Assembly (NCBI GenBank): GCA_013399015.1
Contig: VWZX01004666.1
Span: 2,605,603 to 2,669,602 of the forward strand
DNA length: 64,000 nucleotides
Origin: Galbula dea
Lineage: Eukaryota > Chordata > Aves > Piciformes > Galbulidae
Direction: 5' to 3'
A model generated the notes under the pieces. That model had not been told where the DNA came from. It did not search any database and was given only the letters and a program-made list of their open reading frames with translations. Positions 48,831 through 60,880 of the stretch are shown here, in pieces. Positions within the stretch are counted from its first letter, which is position 1; each line of letters starts with the position of its first letter. The position numbers and the translations under genes are program-made.

Positions 48831-51800
48831 CAAGGAGTTATATGGCAAAATCAAGAATTAGACTGAAGATTCTTGTATCCTAGTGTGGAGCTCTGGAATT
48901 ATTCCTCTAACCCATATTTTGTAAGTGGTTTAAAAAAGACTGTAAAAATAGGCTGATCTTGTTTATGAGTAGTAGCATCTAGTAGTTTATGAGTTGGAAG
49001 CAGCATCTATACATGGGCAAAGGGAGCATTCAGTGGTAGGACACCAAGTTGAAAAAAGCAAGTGGTAGACGTTGTACATCAAAAAATAGGTGTTTCATTC
49101 TGAATGCATTGGGGAAGAAATTACCATGTATGCCGAAGCTTTAAGAAAGGCACCCAAGTGCTTTCATTTTATACAGCTGAATACCTAATGCAGTGCTCCA
49201 AATTTCAGGCTTTTACTAGCTGACTAATATTGAAAGACATTTTTTGCTTGTTTTCTCTGCAAACCTCATTGCACTGACAAGAAATACATTGTCCATATGG
49301 GGTGAAGAATGACATTTAAGTATCGTGTGTTGAAATCCCACTCACTTTTACACATTATGCTTCAAAGCCCTGCTTCCTGGATACAAAAGTAGTTGTGTTT
49401 CCAGCAGAAGGTTTACATAGTTTAGCATGAAGTAAAAGCACCAGGGTATGAAGCCAGCCATGTATATAAACCATTAAACAATTTCAGAGCAAAGCTGCAC
49501 AAAATGTCTATTAAATTTAACAGTACTATTAAAAATCCACATTTAAGCTTTCTTTGTTTCTAGCAGTGAGGCTTTGAAACATGGAAAAGTCACTTAAAAA
49601 ATCCCTGACAATAAACAACCAAACCCCAGCCTTTGCTTGGTACATAATTCCATAGCCAAGTTGAAATAGCCAGGTCTCATGCTTCCCAGTTGGTCTTGCT
49701 CCAATCTTGAGCTGGCTTTTAAGTTTTCTGCAGTGTAAATGTTCCCTTTATGGAGTGGGCTATAGCCAATGCCCATGGAAGCCTCTCCTAAGGAGGTGTT
49801 ATTTTAATATATGAAGGGCAGTCATTTCATTCCATAAAGATAGCTTGTTCCACAGAGGAAATAAACATCACACTTGACAGATGCAGGGACGCTCAAAGAT
49901 CCTCAGCTCCTGTGGGGGCAGGGGAAGGTCTATAAAGCTTTTCTGTGTTCCCTGCATTATGGTGCATGAGGCTTTAGATGTCTTCTCTGGAAACCAATTC
50001 TGTGGTATAAATGTAGCCACCTAATAATTTTATTTTGCTTTTAAATACCATGCATGAATGCCATAGAATGCAGGGAGAAGCACGGTATTATGCAGAAGGG
50101 TGCTGATAGCAAATGGAGAAGGGTCTCTAGGTAAGCACATAACCTTCCCTGTGTTCAGCTGTGCTGGACTTGCTGGGAGATGACACAAGACAAGATGTGA
50201 GGGGTTCAAAACCAGCTTACACATGGCCAGTTTATGGAAACGGCATATCTATTGGCATAACAGAGTGAAGGTTAATAGACTTCTGCAAGTCTCATTTCAC
50301 TCAGCACTTTGTCTTGCCATCTGTCCCAAGCACATAGGAGTCTGAGATGATGGATTGCCCCACAAGTTCCTATTTTAGATTCCCTTGTTTTGAAGATGTT
50401 TGTCCCTGGCATGTTGTGGGTGTTTGCCCTTTTTCAAGATGGGTACAATCTGTGTCTTTGATTGAATTCTTCTTGGATGTTGCGTGTACTTTGGGCTGAT
50501 CAATGACAGTTTCCGATGCAAGGCCTAGAAGGGAAGAGTTCAGATGAAATGGATGAGAAACCTTCTGCCTTATCTACTAACCCAACATTGTATTTGTTAT
50601 CTGGAAATTATGGGGACCTAGCTGCTTGAGCAGAGGTGAGGCTTATCCAGAATTACTCCAACTGCATTTCTCAACATCAGGTTTGTTGTGCTTGGAAGGA
50701 ACTGGAGCCCTCTGTCATCTCTCTCCCTCCCTCCCTCTTACTGAACATAGTAGCTATACTATATTCTTACTGGAGACCTGTGGCACTTAATGGTGAACCA
50801 AAGTTGCTTAATTTTTCCCTTATTTGATGAATGAAGCTGACATTGAGGTGGGTAGGGGGAGTGGAAGCAGGGAGAGAAGGAAAATTCACCTTGGAAAAAC
50901 CCAGATTTCCTTAATGAGCAAAAGGTGTTATGCTGAGGACAATAAACATTGCACAAACTTCATTAGCCAGAAGAAGGAAGAATGCTTTGTCTATATCACA
51001 TTGCTTGCAACCTTTCTGCTGAATGCAAGAGTGCAAGGTATGTTGGAGAAAAGAAAACTGAAAGAAAACTTAGGTAAAATTCCCGTTCTGTCATTCCGGT
51101 AACCTATATGCATGCCATTCTGTCACCCAACATCACTGCTGCTGTGATGAATGCAAAAGAGAGAGGTTGTGCTGAAATCCCTAGTGCTTTCTAAATAAAG
51201 CTTATTGTATAGGAAAACATAATTTAATTCCCAGGATGAGTAGCCCATAAATGGAAGAATTTGCTTTTTCTTGCACAGTGTAACTTCTCTTGTAACGGAA
51301 ATAATAACTATCATCATCAAGTGCTGTTGGTGGCAGTGCTTTAGCAACATAGTAACACTTCTGTGTTAGAACTGTTTCTTTCAGGAATTTAATTTGTTGT
51401 GTTTCTCTTGTTTGCTTGTTTGTTTCCTGATTCATCTTGTATTATGCACCAGCAATAGTTCTTACCAGTAAATTTTGCTGTGGAAATGACCTCTCAGAAC
51501 AGTGTTGTATGATGTTGTATCCACTAGTGTCAGGGAATTGCTTATGGAAGAAGTAAATACCACAAAGTTGGTTGTACAACATTTCAATTAAACCTCAGTT
51601 TCCTTTTCAAAAGCTTGCAGAAATGGCAGCATCGACTGTATATTTTTTTCCTTGAAAAGTTTTATTTCCTCTTTGTCTTTTGCTTTTCAGAAATTTGTAT
51701 TTTTATCTAAATTAGTTCAAGCTGTCACCAATCCATAAGCATTTGTGATTTGGTCTTTTTCACGCAGTGATCTTCCCCAAGAAAACAAAGAAAAGAATGC

Positions 51801-52990
51801 ATAAGTCACTGCTTTCCATTTTTCCTATAGATATTGCATGTTTTCTATCTCATTATTTATTTCAGCAGCAGCCAGACAATACTGTCACAGTAGAGTTTTG
51901 TTGAGATGGAGGACATTTTTGGGTTTGGGAAACATCTTGGGAGAAGCCAACCAGCGTGATTTGGCAGCTCCATTCTTTTAGCTTTTGTTCTCCTTAGACC
52001 AGATGAGCTTCTTACTCACTGGTTCTAATGGGACTTCTTGTGGAGTAAAATACTATATAAAATCAGTGAAATTATGACAATCTGGCCATCCCTGTGCAGA
52101 GAGATATTAAAAGTCCATTCCTCCAAGGTCTAAGAGAATTAGAGAATCTGCTAAGTAACAGCTTTGAAATGCTTTTCCCTGTATACACATGCTTGTTTTG
52201 AATGGGGAGTGGCATTTCCTGGACTAACTCTGAAGCTGATGTGAAGGGGGAACGGCAATGGACTGACTCAGTAGCTAATCTGAGAAGCCCCTTGTATGTT
52301 AGGTCCTACACAACCAGGACTGGTCAAGTCTTAGACATTGTAGCCTGGCTTCTTGGTTAGTCATTCATAACCATGAAAAATAAGGGCAGGCTGGGTGCAG
52401 AAAGTTCTCATTTTGTGCTAGAGGTGTATTTTGACCACTCTGTGATATTTTGCTCAGACATAAGCGACAACATGATGTAGGGCACAGTGAAGCAATGCCT
52501 GGGAATTTTGCCACTGATGCTAATGGTGTTGGTCTCTAATCCCTTTCCAGCAGAGGCGAGATGATGCATCAGCAAAATGGCCTCCCACACCAGGAAAGAC
52601 ACCAGAACCATTCACAGTTGCCAAGACAGTGAAACAGTATTTTGGGGAGGAAAAAAAAGAAAAAACTCATTCCTTAATATATGGTCTTATAGGGTAAATA
52701 TTTATTCAGCCATCTAAAGGCAGGAGTAATCGCTGCAGTTTTCCCTTCACTCAGAGACTTGAGATTTTCCCTGACTGAAAAAAAAAAGAGAAGCCCAATT
52801 TTGTGTATGTGAAGAAATCAAAGCATTGCCCTTGAAATGGGTTTTTCAGCTGTCTCCTGGGTATTCTGGGGTTAGTTTTCACCACGTGAGGTTCTGAAGT
52901 GCATACTCAAAGGTTCAAACACAGGAAAATTGGCTATCACTGCCAGCTCTGTTGGGTGGGGAGAAAGCAGTTCCTTTAGAGAAAAAAGGC

Positions 52991-53037
52991 AAGGGAAAAA
53001 AAAAAAAAGGAAATACTTTTTTTCTTCTTCTTCTTCC
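52991..53037. repeat. Adjacent polypurine (A-rich) and polypyrimidine (TTC)n tracts
   Basis: A 23-nt purine run containing 13 consecutive A is separated by a two-base interruption from a 22-nt pyrimidine run with four TTC units. The two halves are partly self-complementary, so the segment could fold back on itself. Confidence 0.88.
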
Positions 53038-53854
53038 AAGGGACTATATGAGAATGAGCTGGAAGAAGTCTTGACTTTTATTATATCCTGTAATCAAATT
53101 TGAGCATCTTGTTTGCTTCTTTTCTCTTAAGACCACCCTGGAGGTAACAGTCCACACACACACAATTTTGGTATGCATAAACCCATAAATTTCATAACAA
53201 AATATAGGAGCTGAGGTTGTAGGAGGACTGTAAAGCAGAAGGTGCTGAAATGTAAAGTCTGTGTGTGTTTGAAGGGATGTCATTTATTACATACTTCTGC
53301 CTTTAAAAAAAAAACCAACCCTTACTGTTACCACACAGACTGTATAAATATATATTGCTTAATTCAAGATGGTGTGGTGTAAAGATTTTATTGGCATGCA
53401 GTAGCTTAGCTTGAGTAGCAAAGGCCTGAGCAAGCTCTGTATCACTTCAGATGGGTGCCAAGAGAACTTGTCCTTGGCATGGGCAATGAGAACATCCCCA
53501 GTGACTCTGCATAGGTGCAAATCTAATGAGGATAATAACTTATATGCTTTAGGGCATCAACCCATTACTGGCTGCCTGGGATTAAGAAGGAATTTCTCCT
53601 TTGGTTGTGTTATTCTAAAGCCATTTATTGTGGGGCTCCACACACTTCTCTCTGAAGCCCCTGCCACTGGCTAGTGCAAGAGGAGGATAATGAATTTGAA
53701 TGACTACCTTGAAGGGCCTGATCTGGCAACTCATGCACTCTTCTGCAAATTCTGTAATGATACCTGTTTTATGTGCTTTGGAAAATGTTTTGATGGGGCA
53801 CTTTGTGTACATCTCTCTGAGGTGCCAGCTCCTGTAAAGCTGCTTTCATAAATG

Positions 53855-54020
53855 CATGGAATAATTTAAGTTGGCCGAGAGCTCTGCAGATCTCCAGTCC
53901 AACACCCTGCTCCAGGCAGGGCTTTCAAAGTTGGGTCAGGCTGCTCAGGGCTTTGTCCAGTTCAGCTCTGAAAATCTCCAGGGATAGCAATTTTGTTGCT
54001 TCTCTGTCCATTCCTTCATG
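53855..54020 (-). mobile_element. CR1 LINE 3' fragment
   Basis: Plus-strand landmarks in order are ATGGAATAATTTAAGTTGGCC, TCTCCAGTCCAACACCCTGC, TCCAGGCAGGGC, AAGTTGGGTCAGGCTGCTC, AGGGCTTTGTCCAGTTCAGC, TGAAAATCTCCAGGGATAGC and TTCTCTGTCC. These match a CR1 3' region read in antisense. The fragment is about 165 bp and 5'-truncated. Confidence 0.82.
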
Positions 54021-55543
54021 GGGACTTTACAGAAGCTTTAGCAGGAGTGACACTTCTACATACATCTGTCTTAATTTAAGCTGTAGAAAGGTAGAGTCTC
54101 TCTAGTCAGAGCATTTTTTTCTTTCTCCTATAATGAGGGGAGAAAAATAGATGTCCCCTGGTAGAGTTTCTTTCATCCAAAGTTAGGTGGCTGAGGCTGC
54201 TCTTGGCCTGAAACATTTCTGGCAAGGTCTGTCCACTGAACCTGGGAAAAACATAGATGTTCCCCTTAGAATTAAGTTACCAGGCAGCAATAGTTACCTG
54301 GGATGAGTCTCAGCCAAAATACAAAGTTGCCCAAGGTGAAGAGAGTAGTGACAGTTTATGTTATACAGTGTTATCAGCTCACTATGAAAAAAAAAGCCCC
54401 AAAACTCCAGTTAAGTTAATTTCTTCAATTTTCAATGGTGTAACACATTTCTGAGCAACAAGACCTTAAAGACAGAAAGTTTCTTGATATGGCTTTATAT
54501 CTGACATTGTTGTACATACAAATCAGTGAAGATTTACCCTGATGAGAAGTGGCTTTGGATTTCGACAATGTCAGCTGATATTTGAACTCTGAAAGTTTGA
54601 TATGAGGTATCCTTATTACAGCTGGTAGAAAAAGTCAGACAGTTACTGTTTCTTTGGGAAAGAGGAAGACACTTCAAATAAAATATTGTGAAAAAACATA
54701 TCTGTCTTTTAGGTGGGAGGAAAAAGGTGGAAATTGTGCTTGATAGAGAAGCAAGCAGGAAAAAAAAATCACAATCTCTTAAAAGATTCTAGCAAGAAAT
54801 GATTGGCAGCTCCTAAAATTCCACTGAAATCTAGACTTCCCTGACAAAATCTGCTTCTGTGGACTGGACCTGGAAAAACTCTGGACATGGTGGTCTTCAA
54901 ACAGAAAACAAAAGCAGAGACAATCATTTGGGGAAAAAGAGTCCCCAAGATTTCGGGATGAGATTATTCTAATGCATTTCTCCAATGAATTGCTGTTTAT
55001 TTCTTTTTCTAGTTTATGAACAGAAGCTTTATGCTTATCACACAGTCTTTTGTATCTCAATGACTCCCTGTGCATTTTTTGAGAATGAGTAAGGTTTTCC
55101 TATTCCAGCCTAAAGAGAAAAAAAGAAAGTCAAGGATAATGGAAACATCACTTTTTATCCCCATCTAAGAAACTTTCATACCTTTTATTAGCAAATCCAA
55201 TTGAAGTCCTTCCTGCATGGCAAACCCTTTGTACACTGTCTTATTTTGAGGATGCCAGGGGAATTAATGGAGTGATGGAATCTGGAAAGATCTCACTGCA
55301 ATTTGAAAAGTTACTTTCTCCTTCCTTCCCCCCTCCTACAGCCACAGCAGGGGAAAATTATGGGAGTTAGAAAAATAAAGCTCCCATAATGGTAGAGCTT
55401 GCTGCTCTGTCAAATAAAATTTTCTATATTTTTCCACTAAAAAAGAGAAGGAAAAAAAAGGATTTTTTTTGTAAGTATGTTGCCCAAAAGGTGTGCCAAA
55501 GTAGTGAGGGCAACCCACACTGAGAGTCCACAGAGTGCTGTAT

Positions 55544-55575
55544 GGGAAGGGAAGGGAAGGGAAAGGAAGGGAAAA
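55544..55575 (+). repeat. (GGGAA)n short tandem repeat
   Basis: Four near-perfect GGGAA units followed by slightly degenerate GGAAA/GGGAA units, giving an uninterrupted purine tract. It lies about 70 bp upstream of a CpG-dense spot. Confidence 0.92.
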
Positions 55576-55640
55576 GTTCAGAGGAGCAGCAGCTTTGGCT
55601 TCCCTGTCCTGGGTGAGGACCAGCATAGCTGTGGCTGGTG

Positions 55641-55672
55641 CTCCGGAGGCGGTGTGCGGCGGCAAGCCCGGA
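55641..55672. other. Mini CpG cluster
   Basis: Five CpGs occur within 27 bp (55644, 55650, 55657, 55660, 55669) in a GC-rich stretch around TCCGGAGG and GTGCGGCGGC. It is the densest CpG spot I noticed in the window. It is much too short to be a CpG-island promoter. Open frames cross it on both strands, but neither resembles a known protein. Confidence 0.6.
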
Positions 55673-56499
55673 CCCAGCACAGGGCACTGCCTGCTCTCCT
55701 CAGAGCCAGCAAGAGGCCTCTAAAATGGCAAAACTGAACATGCTTTCATGCTTTTTTTGTTGTGGGAAAGGGTCTGATTCTTAAAAGCAAGGGGAAAATG
55801 TCTGCTTGTCTTAAAAATCCTGAAAAGGAGGATGTTTTGGGGAAAGGGGGATTAAAAAAAGAGCAATGTTTCAATTTAGGTACATTTATGTAATATCCCC
55901 TTTGGAACTGTAGTTTGGTTAACCTCTGTGGGTCGAGCTCCCAGCTATAGTAACCTCTCCTCAGGCTCACTGGCCACAGAGCCTCATGAAGCAGCCACCA
56001 ACCTGGTGCTTTGTGGAAGATTTAAGCAGGGAATATATTCTCTGGAGAAATGCATCACACCCATGCAATCACTGCACTATTCTTTGTTCATTTTGCAGGA
56101 AGACTTCTTTTCCAATTCGCTCTAAGTGGACTTAACACTCTCTTCCTCTGTTTGATGCTCAGGCCACTAGAACTGTGTTTTGCCTGTTGCTTGCAGGGGC
56201 ATGAAATACATGATTAAGGTCAATGGGATTGTGTTGGTTTCTAACAGGAAGAGTATTCCATCCTGTGCTTGCAAATTGTCCCAGGCAGAAAAAATTGAGT
56301 TCCCTCAAATCTCCAGTTTGTCCTGCAGGAGGTAGCTCCTGCAAAGTCTCTCTTGATGCTGCTGGTGATCCCACTGATGCATGACCTGTGTGTGTGTCTA
56401 CAAAACACATACTAATGGTCTTGTGAGAGGCAGCAACCAGTTGGTGAATGTTGTTCTCAGTATGTGAGACATCCCAGGTCACGTTTAATGAGTGTCCCA

Positions 56500-56590
56500 G
56501 TAGACCTGGATTGTATTTGCAATTCTGCCACTGGCATACTTTGGTGACTCTGGGTAAATCATCTCTTCTCTGTAATGGGGAAAACCCCAC
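56500..56590 (+). mobile_element. MIR-like SINE relic (core region)
   Basis: TGCAATTCTGCCACTGGCAT, GGTGACTCTGGGTAAATCATC, TCTTCTCTGTAATGGGG matches the order of the MIR core: 'tctgccactnactagctgtgtgaccttgggcaagtcacttaacctctctg ... tgtaaaatgggg'. About 90 bp is recognisable. The 144-codon open frame on the opposite strand (56159-56593) overlaps it and has no recognisable domain, so I do not call it a gene. Confidence 0.55.
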
Positions 56591-58935
56591 CAACTTGCTT
56601 TGTGAATCTGGGAGGTAGGAAATTATGGTAATAATTGCAGTGGGAGCTTAAGTTGGACCTCTCATTGGGGAGGTTTAGGGATAGGTCAGCTGGGGACTGA
56701 ATACCAATTTTTTTCACAGTTTGATTTAAATATACAGCCCTGTGAGTATCCAAACTGTTGATGGGAGATGCTTCTTTTCATCCCCTTTCCTCTGCCCTGT
56801 ATGCCAGTTATCTGGAGCCTCTCATAGAGCAGCAGGCAATGATAATCTCTTTCAGATGCTTCTGGTATCTGTCTGACTGTATCGTGGCCAGATCATGAAT
56901 GAAAAGAGAATCATCAAAACCAGAATAAACCAACACAGCAGCCATCCAGAATGAAGTGATGGAAATTTGTGGGTGAGGGAAGCTGAGTTTCTCTTGTTGC
57001 TGTTGTGCTGTGTTTTGTTTTTAAACATAGAGGGCATGTTACTGCTTCTCAGTTGTCATTTGCTAGCTGAAGTGATCTGTGGCTCCAGAAAGCTGTGACG
57101 TAAATAGAGTAGAAAAGGAAATATTTTGTCAATTGCTGAAACTGGCCATATGTTGCAATCAGATGTGCAGGAATTAGAAAAACAAGAACAGGGAAACTTT
57201 GTGCATAGCATCAAAGGCAGAGCTGGCTCACACTTTGAAGAGCAGAAGCATAGCCCTTATTGTTTGTTGACATTGTCCCAGTTTGCATGCTTGAAGCACT
57301 TGAGCTCGTGGGCATGTTAAGGGTGTGTTGACACTGGAAGGCAAAATCTGTGTCTCATGGGTGCAGGAAGCCTGTTAGGCAGCTGAGATACCAGAAATAG
57401 GTTTATAGGGACATTCTGAATACCTGGAGCTGTTGACAAGCATACATCTGGAAAAAAACCCAAACCAAACAACCAAAAAGGTGTAGTTTCAATGGCTCAT
57501 CCAGAATCAAACCTGATATATGGAGCCATGTGGCTATTACAGGTTGTTAAGATCTGTCCCCTGGACATGGTGTATCTATATACAGCCATACATGACTATG
57601 TTTGTAGATGCTGAGCAGAATTCTTATCACCTTTTTCTTCTCTATCGAGTTGTTACTCTTTGAAGGTTGAACCCACTGTGACCATATTTCAAATGGAAAT
57701 TATTTTTGGCTGGATTCTCTGTATCCAGTAAGGGCTGATTTTGTGCTGCAGCCATGCTGTTTCTTTAGTGATTTTTAGCAGATTTCTTTTCTGCTCTGTG
57801 TGATTATTTCTCTTCATGAAAGATGCAGGAGCTAGTGGCCTTACCCTCCCATCATTTTGATGGAAACTGGCCTAGGGGTTGGAAAGTTAACAGAGAACTG
57901 CTGAGACAGGTAGATCCAAAGGGAGCATAATTAGATAGGACAAAGGAAATTAGAGTATAAAGAGCATTGAATGAGAAGTTCAAGTTGTCTTGGAAAAGCA
58001 CTTGCACAAAAAAATCCAGTATGATTTGTTAAAAGATGGCAAAGTGTTGCCAAAACACAGTCAAGGTCCTACACTAGGATGTGTCTGACAATGTTGATTG
58101 GTGTTTGTAGGCTGCTGCAACATCTGTGGAAGCGTGTTAGGAATTCAGGTCCAACGTGCACATCATCTCTCTTTCTACCTAATAATCCATATGTATTATT
58201 TCAAACATCCCTATTTTTCAAAAATGGTCTGTTGCAAAACACTTCTCCTTTGTCCCCTTATGGAGCTTGAATTTCTCTCTCTAACCCCATGTGCTCATAA
58301 CCTGTAAAGGAGTGAGATACGCTCCAAGGGATGTTTGGTCCTGATCTATGCTTTTGCACACTAGGAACAGAGTAACTGTCCCTTGATTTTTGCTCAATGA
58401 ATGGGATCTTGACATAGGCAACTCCTCTTTTCATAATGCCTTAAGAACAATATTGGCTCTTGAGTTCATGTTCAGGACTTGAGGCATGGCGGCTCTCCTG
58501 TGTCTTCTCTGAAACATTCACATTATTCACATTTTGTCTCTTGTGAGCGTGGGCACATTCTCCAGAGTTCACAGTGTTCTGTGGCACTCTAGGCTGTGTG
58601 TTACCAGACAGTCTCCAAATGTTTGTACAGGTAGCAAACATCTCCCAGAGTCTCTCTGACCAGTCCCCGTGAGTGATGGCAGTAGGGTAAGAACAGGACA
58701 TGAGTGTGCTGGATTTATTGCCAGTCCCAAAGCTATGTGAGGTTTTCTAGATGTAGCTGCAAGGATCACAAATTAATGGCTATGACTGAAATCCCTGACC
58801 ATCTGTACTTTCTGAAGGTACATCAAAGGAAGCAGTGGTTAAGGTGGGCAAAAGGTAAGAAAGGGCATTCATTGCTTTCAATAATTTTTAAGGAATCATC
58901 AGTTTTATTTAAGACTAAAGAAAAAAGATTTGTAT

Positions 58936-59055
58936 CTAATAAAAGTGCCATTAGTGCAGAGCTAGATAATTAACATAATCAAGTCTAATTTCAGTATAAT
59001 TAGCATGCTGTAATTAGAAAATCCATTAGTAAAATTAGAACATGTATCAAATTAG
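58936..59055. promoter_or_regulatory. Homeodomain-core cluster (ATTAG/CTAAT x8)
   Basis: Eight ATTAG or CTAAT pentamers occur in 120 bp: 58936-58940 (CTAAT), 58950-58954, 58985-58989 (CTAAT), 58999-59003, 59013-59017, 59025-59029, 59034-59038 and 59051-59055. Four of them form the hexamer AATTAG at 58998, 59012, 59033 and 59050. TAATTAG is a classic homeodomain-binding core. Such clustering is characteristic of developmental enhancers, but general AT-richness inflates the count, and neither binding nor conservation is shown. Confidence 0.35.
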
Positions 59056-59984
59056 CACAAAAGCATTTTAAGTATAGGATCTTTTGTGCTGTTGCTTGAT
59101 CTGACATGGTCAGTAAAGCTGTTGTCATTTTGCATCATCAGGTGGCTTCTGGTGGTTAGCTCATGTATTTGTGTAGTAGAGGAACCAGTGGAGGGTGGCA
59201 GTGGAAGTGATATAGCTGTAGTTCTCTGCTGGGAAATCTTTGCTGGCAGAGAGTGTGTTGTTGGGCTAATCATTTTCATGGGAGGATGCCCAAGCGTATA
59301 AATTAGCCCTATGAGGATTAGCAAGATTTTCCTGCCTGCATCCAGCAGACAGCACATTTTGGGAACGGCTGTGATGTACTTCCCCAACTAAATCTGCCCT
59401 GGGTCCTGTAGTCTTTGGTGGGGCTGTATCAGTTTTCATCAGCCAAAGGTGCAGTGGCCTTTTGCATTGTGGCTGGACATTCATTATTCAAGAGGTTAAG
59501 CTGCATGAAGGCTATTTAATTACAGACCTACAATGGTGTCTGCATGCTTTCCCTGGAGTTCCTTGTATGTTCAGGAAGGTGTGTAAATCAAACGACCAGC
59601 ACATCAGGCAGGGGGTGGGGGCTGAGTAGGAGGAATTATTGGATGCCCTCATAAAACTTTAAAAGGCTTGGATGTCAAGTTTAAACTCTTGGGACCTTAA
59701 AACTTGAGTCTCAAGGCACTTCTACCTGCTGTTTCATCACATAAGCTTTCCACTGTTCATGAGCTGCAAACCCAAGACGATTATGACTTCTATTTCCCTG
59801 CAGTGTATTTAATTTCCCTTTACTGTTGTCATCATACCCATGTCTGAACCACCTTTCATCTCCTCCTACCACTCATCATCCTTTCAGTTGTAGCCAGTGA
59901 TGCATAGGCTTTTTAAATAGAGTGTTCCTTGTAGGCTCTTATATCAAAATCTGTTTAACCTCTGGTGCTTTCAAGCTTAAGGCA

Positions 59985-60025
59985 AAATCACTACGTATTA
60001 GCAGTCCTAATGCGTAACTGCACTC
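59985..60025. promoter_or_regulatory. Inverted TACGTATTAG/CTAATGCGTA pair
   Basis: Arms at 59992-60001 and 60007-60016 are complementary at 9 of 10 positions around a 5-bp spacer. Each arm carries a homeodomain-type ATTAG/CTAAT core and a CpG. This could be a paired binding site. The surrounding DNA is unique. Confidence 0.25.
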
Positions 60026-60529
60026 AACAGGAGAGTTAGCAAATCTGCAGAGTGATACCGCAGCACAAAGGGGATAAGTGTGCTGCCAGCTGTGGCTGGC
60101 TGCTCGGCTTTATGCTCCCTGATGAAACAGTGGGTGCACCATGCTGACTCCTTGCAGCAGCCAGAGACCTTGTGTGTCATGTGGCTGTGGATGCCCACTC
60201 CGGTTGACCTGTCCTTAATGTGGAAAGACTGGAGATGGTCCTAAACTCATCTGGCAGAGTAAGGAAGGCACTGGTATCTCCTCCCTGATGCCATGGGCAG
60301 ATTTTCCAGACATTTCCTTGCAATGGTTTTGTCCAGGGGAAACCTAAGCATGTCTGTCCTGTGTCCAAGCTGCCCCTGCATCCCAGGGAGCCTTCTTGCA
60401 TTCTGTCTCCTCCTTCTTTATCTCTATGTGCGCTGTCTGTCACAGGGGTAATCTTAGATGCTTGGGCCTCTTCTCTGCTGTAGTTTTTAAGAGCAAACAT
60501 GCTGCATGCACTATCAAAAATGTTTTACA

Positions 60530-60880
60530 TGAAATCCTAAGTGACCTGGAGATTTACAATCAGATAAAAGCAGTGGCATCCACAGCAAAGCTATTAAACT
60601 GACAAATCAGCAGTTCAAATTTGGATTTAGAGGAAGTTCAGGGTCACGTGCAGTTGAATCTCCCCTTTGATTAGAGTTGGCCGGAGCAAAGCAATAGCAA
60701 ATAATGGTTCCTAATGTCTCTGCCAGAAACTAGCTCAGGAAAGCTGGGTTGTATTGTTGTTTCTGTTTGGCGGCTGGAGTTTCTTCACATTGGTTCCTTC
60801 ATCACCCCACAAACCAAACCTGTTTGTAGCAGCTGCAAACAAAATGGACAGAAAGTGTGCCTGGAGAGGGCATCCTGAAT
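60530..60880. promoter_or_regulatory. Candidate conserved noncoding element
   Basis: Repeat-free sequence with a CACGTG E-box (60645-60650), a TCF/LEF-like CTTTGAT (60665-60671), ACAATCAGATAAAAGC (GATA-like AGATAA), CAAATCAGC, and retained CpGs in GGCCGGAG and TTGGCGGC. No long open frame crosses it. The motif mix resembles a vertebrate enhancer. The evidence is compositional only. Confidence 0.28.

Larger units (their letters stand above)
47111..53854. other. Mostly unique noncoding DNA
   Basis: Apart from the CR1 relic at 48.7 kb and the purine/pyrimidine tracts at 53.0 kb, nothing gene-like or repeat-like is recognised. A CCCT-rich run (TCTCTCCCTCCCTCCCTCTT) lies near 50720. Confidence 0.5.
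54021..58935. other. Mostly unique noncoding DNA
   Basis: Contains the GGGAA repeat, the CpG spot and the MIR relic listed separately. No gene is visible. A CRE-like TGACGTAA at 57096-57103 is isolated. Confidence 0.5.

Noticed and set aside
56159..56593. 144-codon minus-strand open frame
   Set aside because: Its start overlaps a MIR-like relic and the protein has no recognisable motif.
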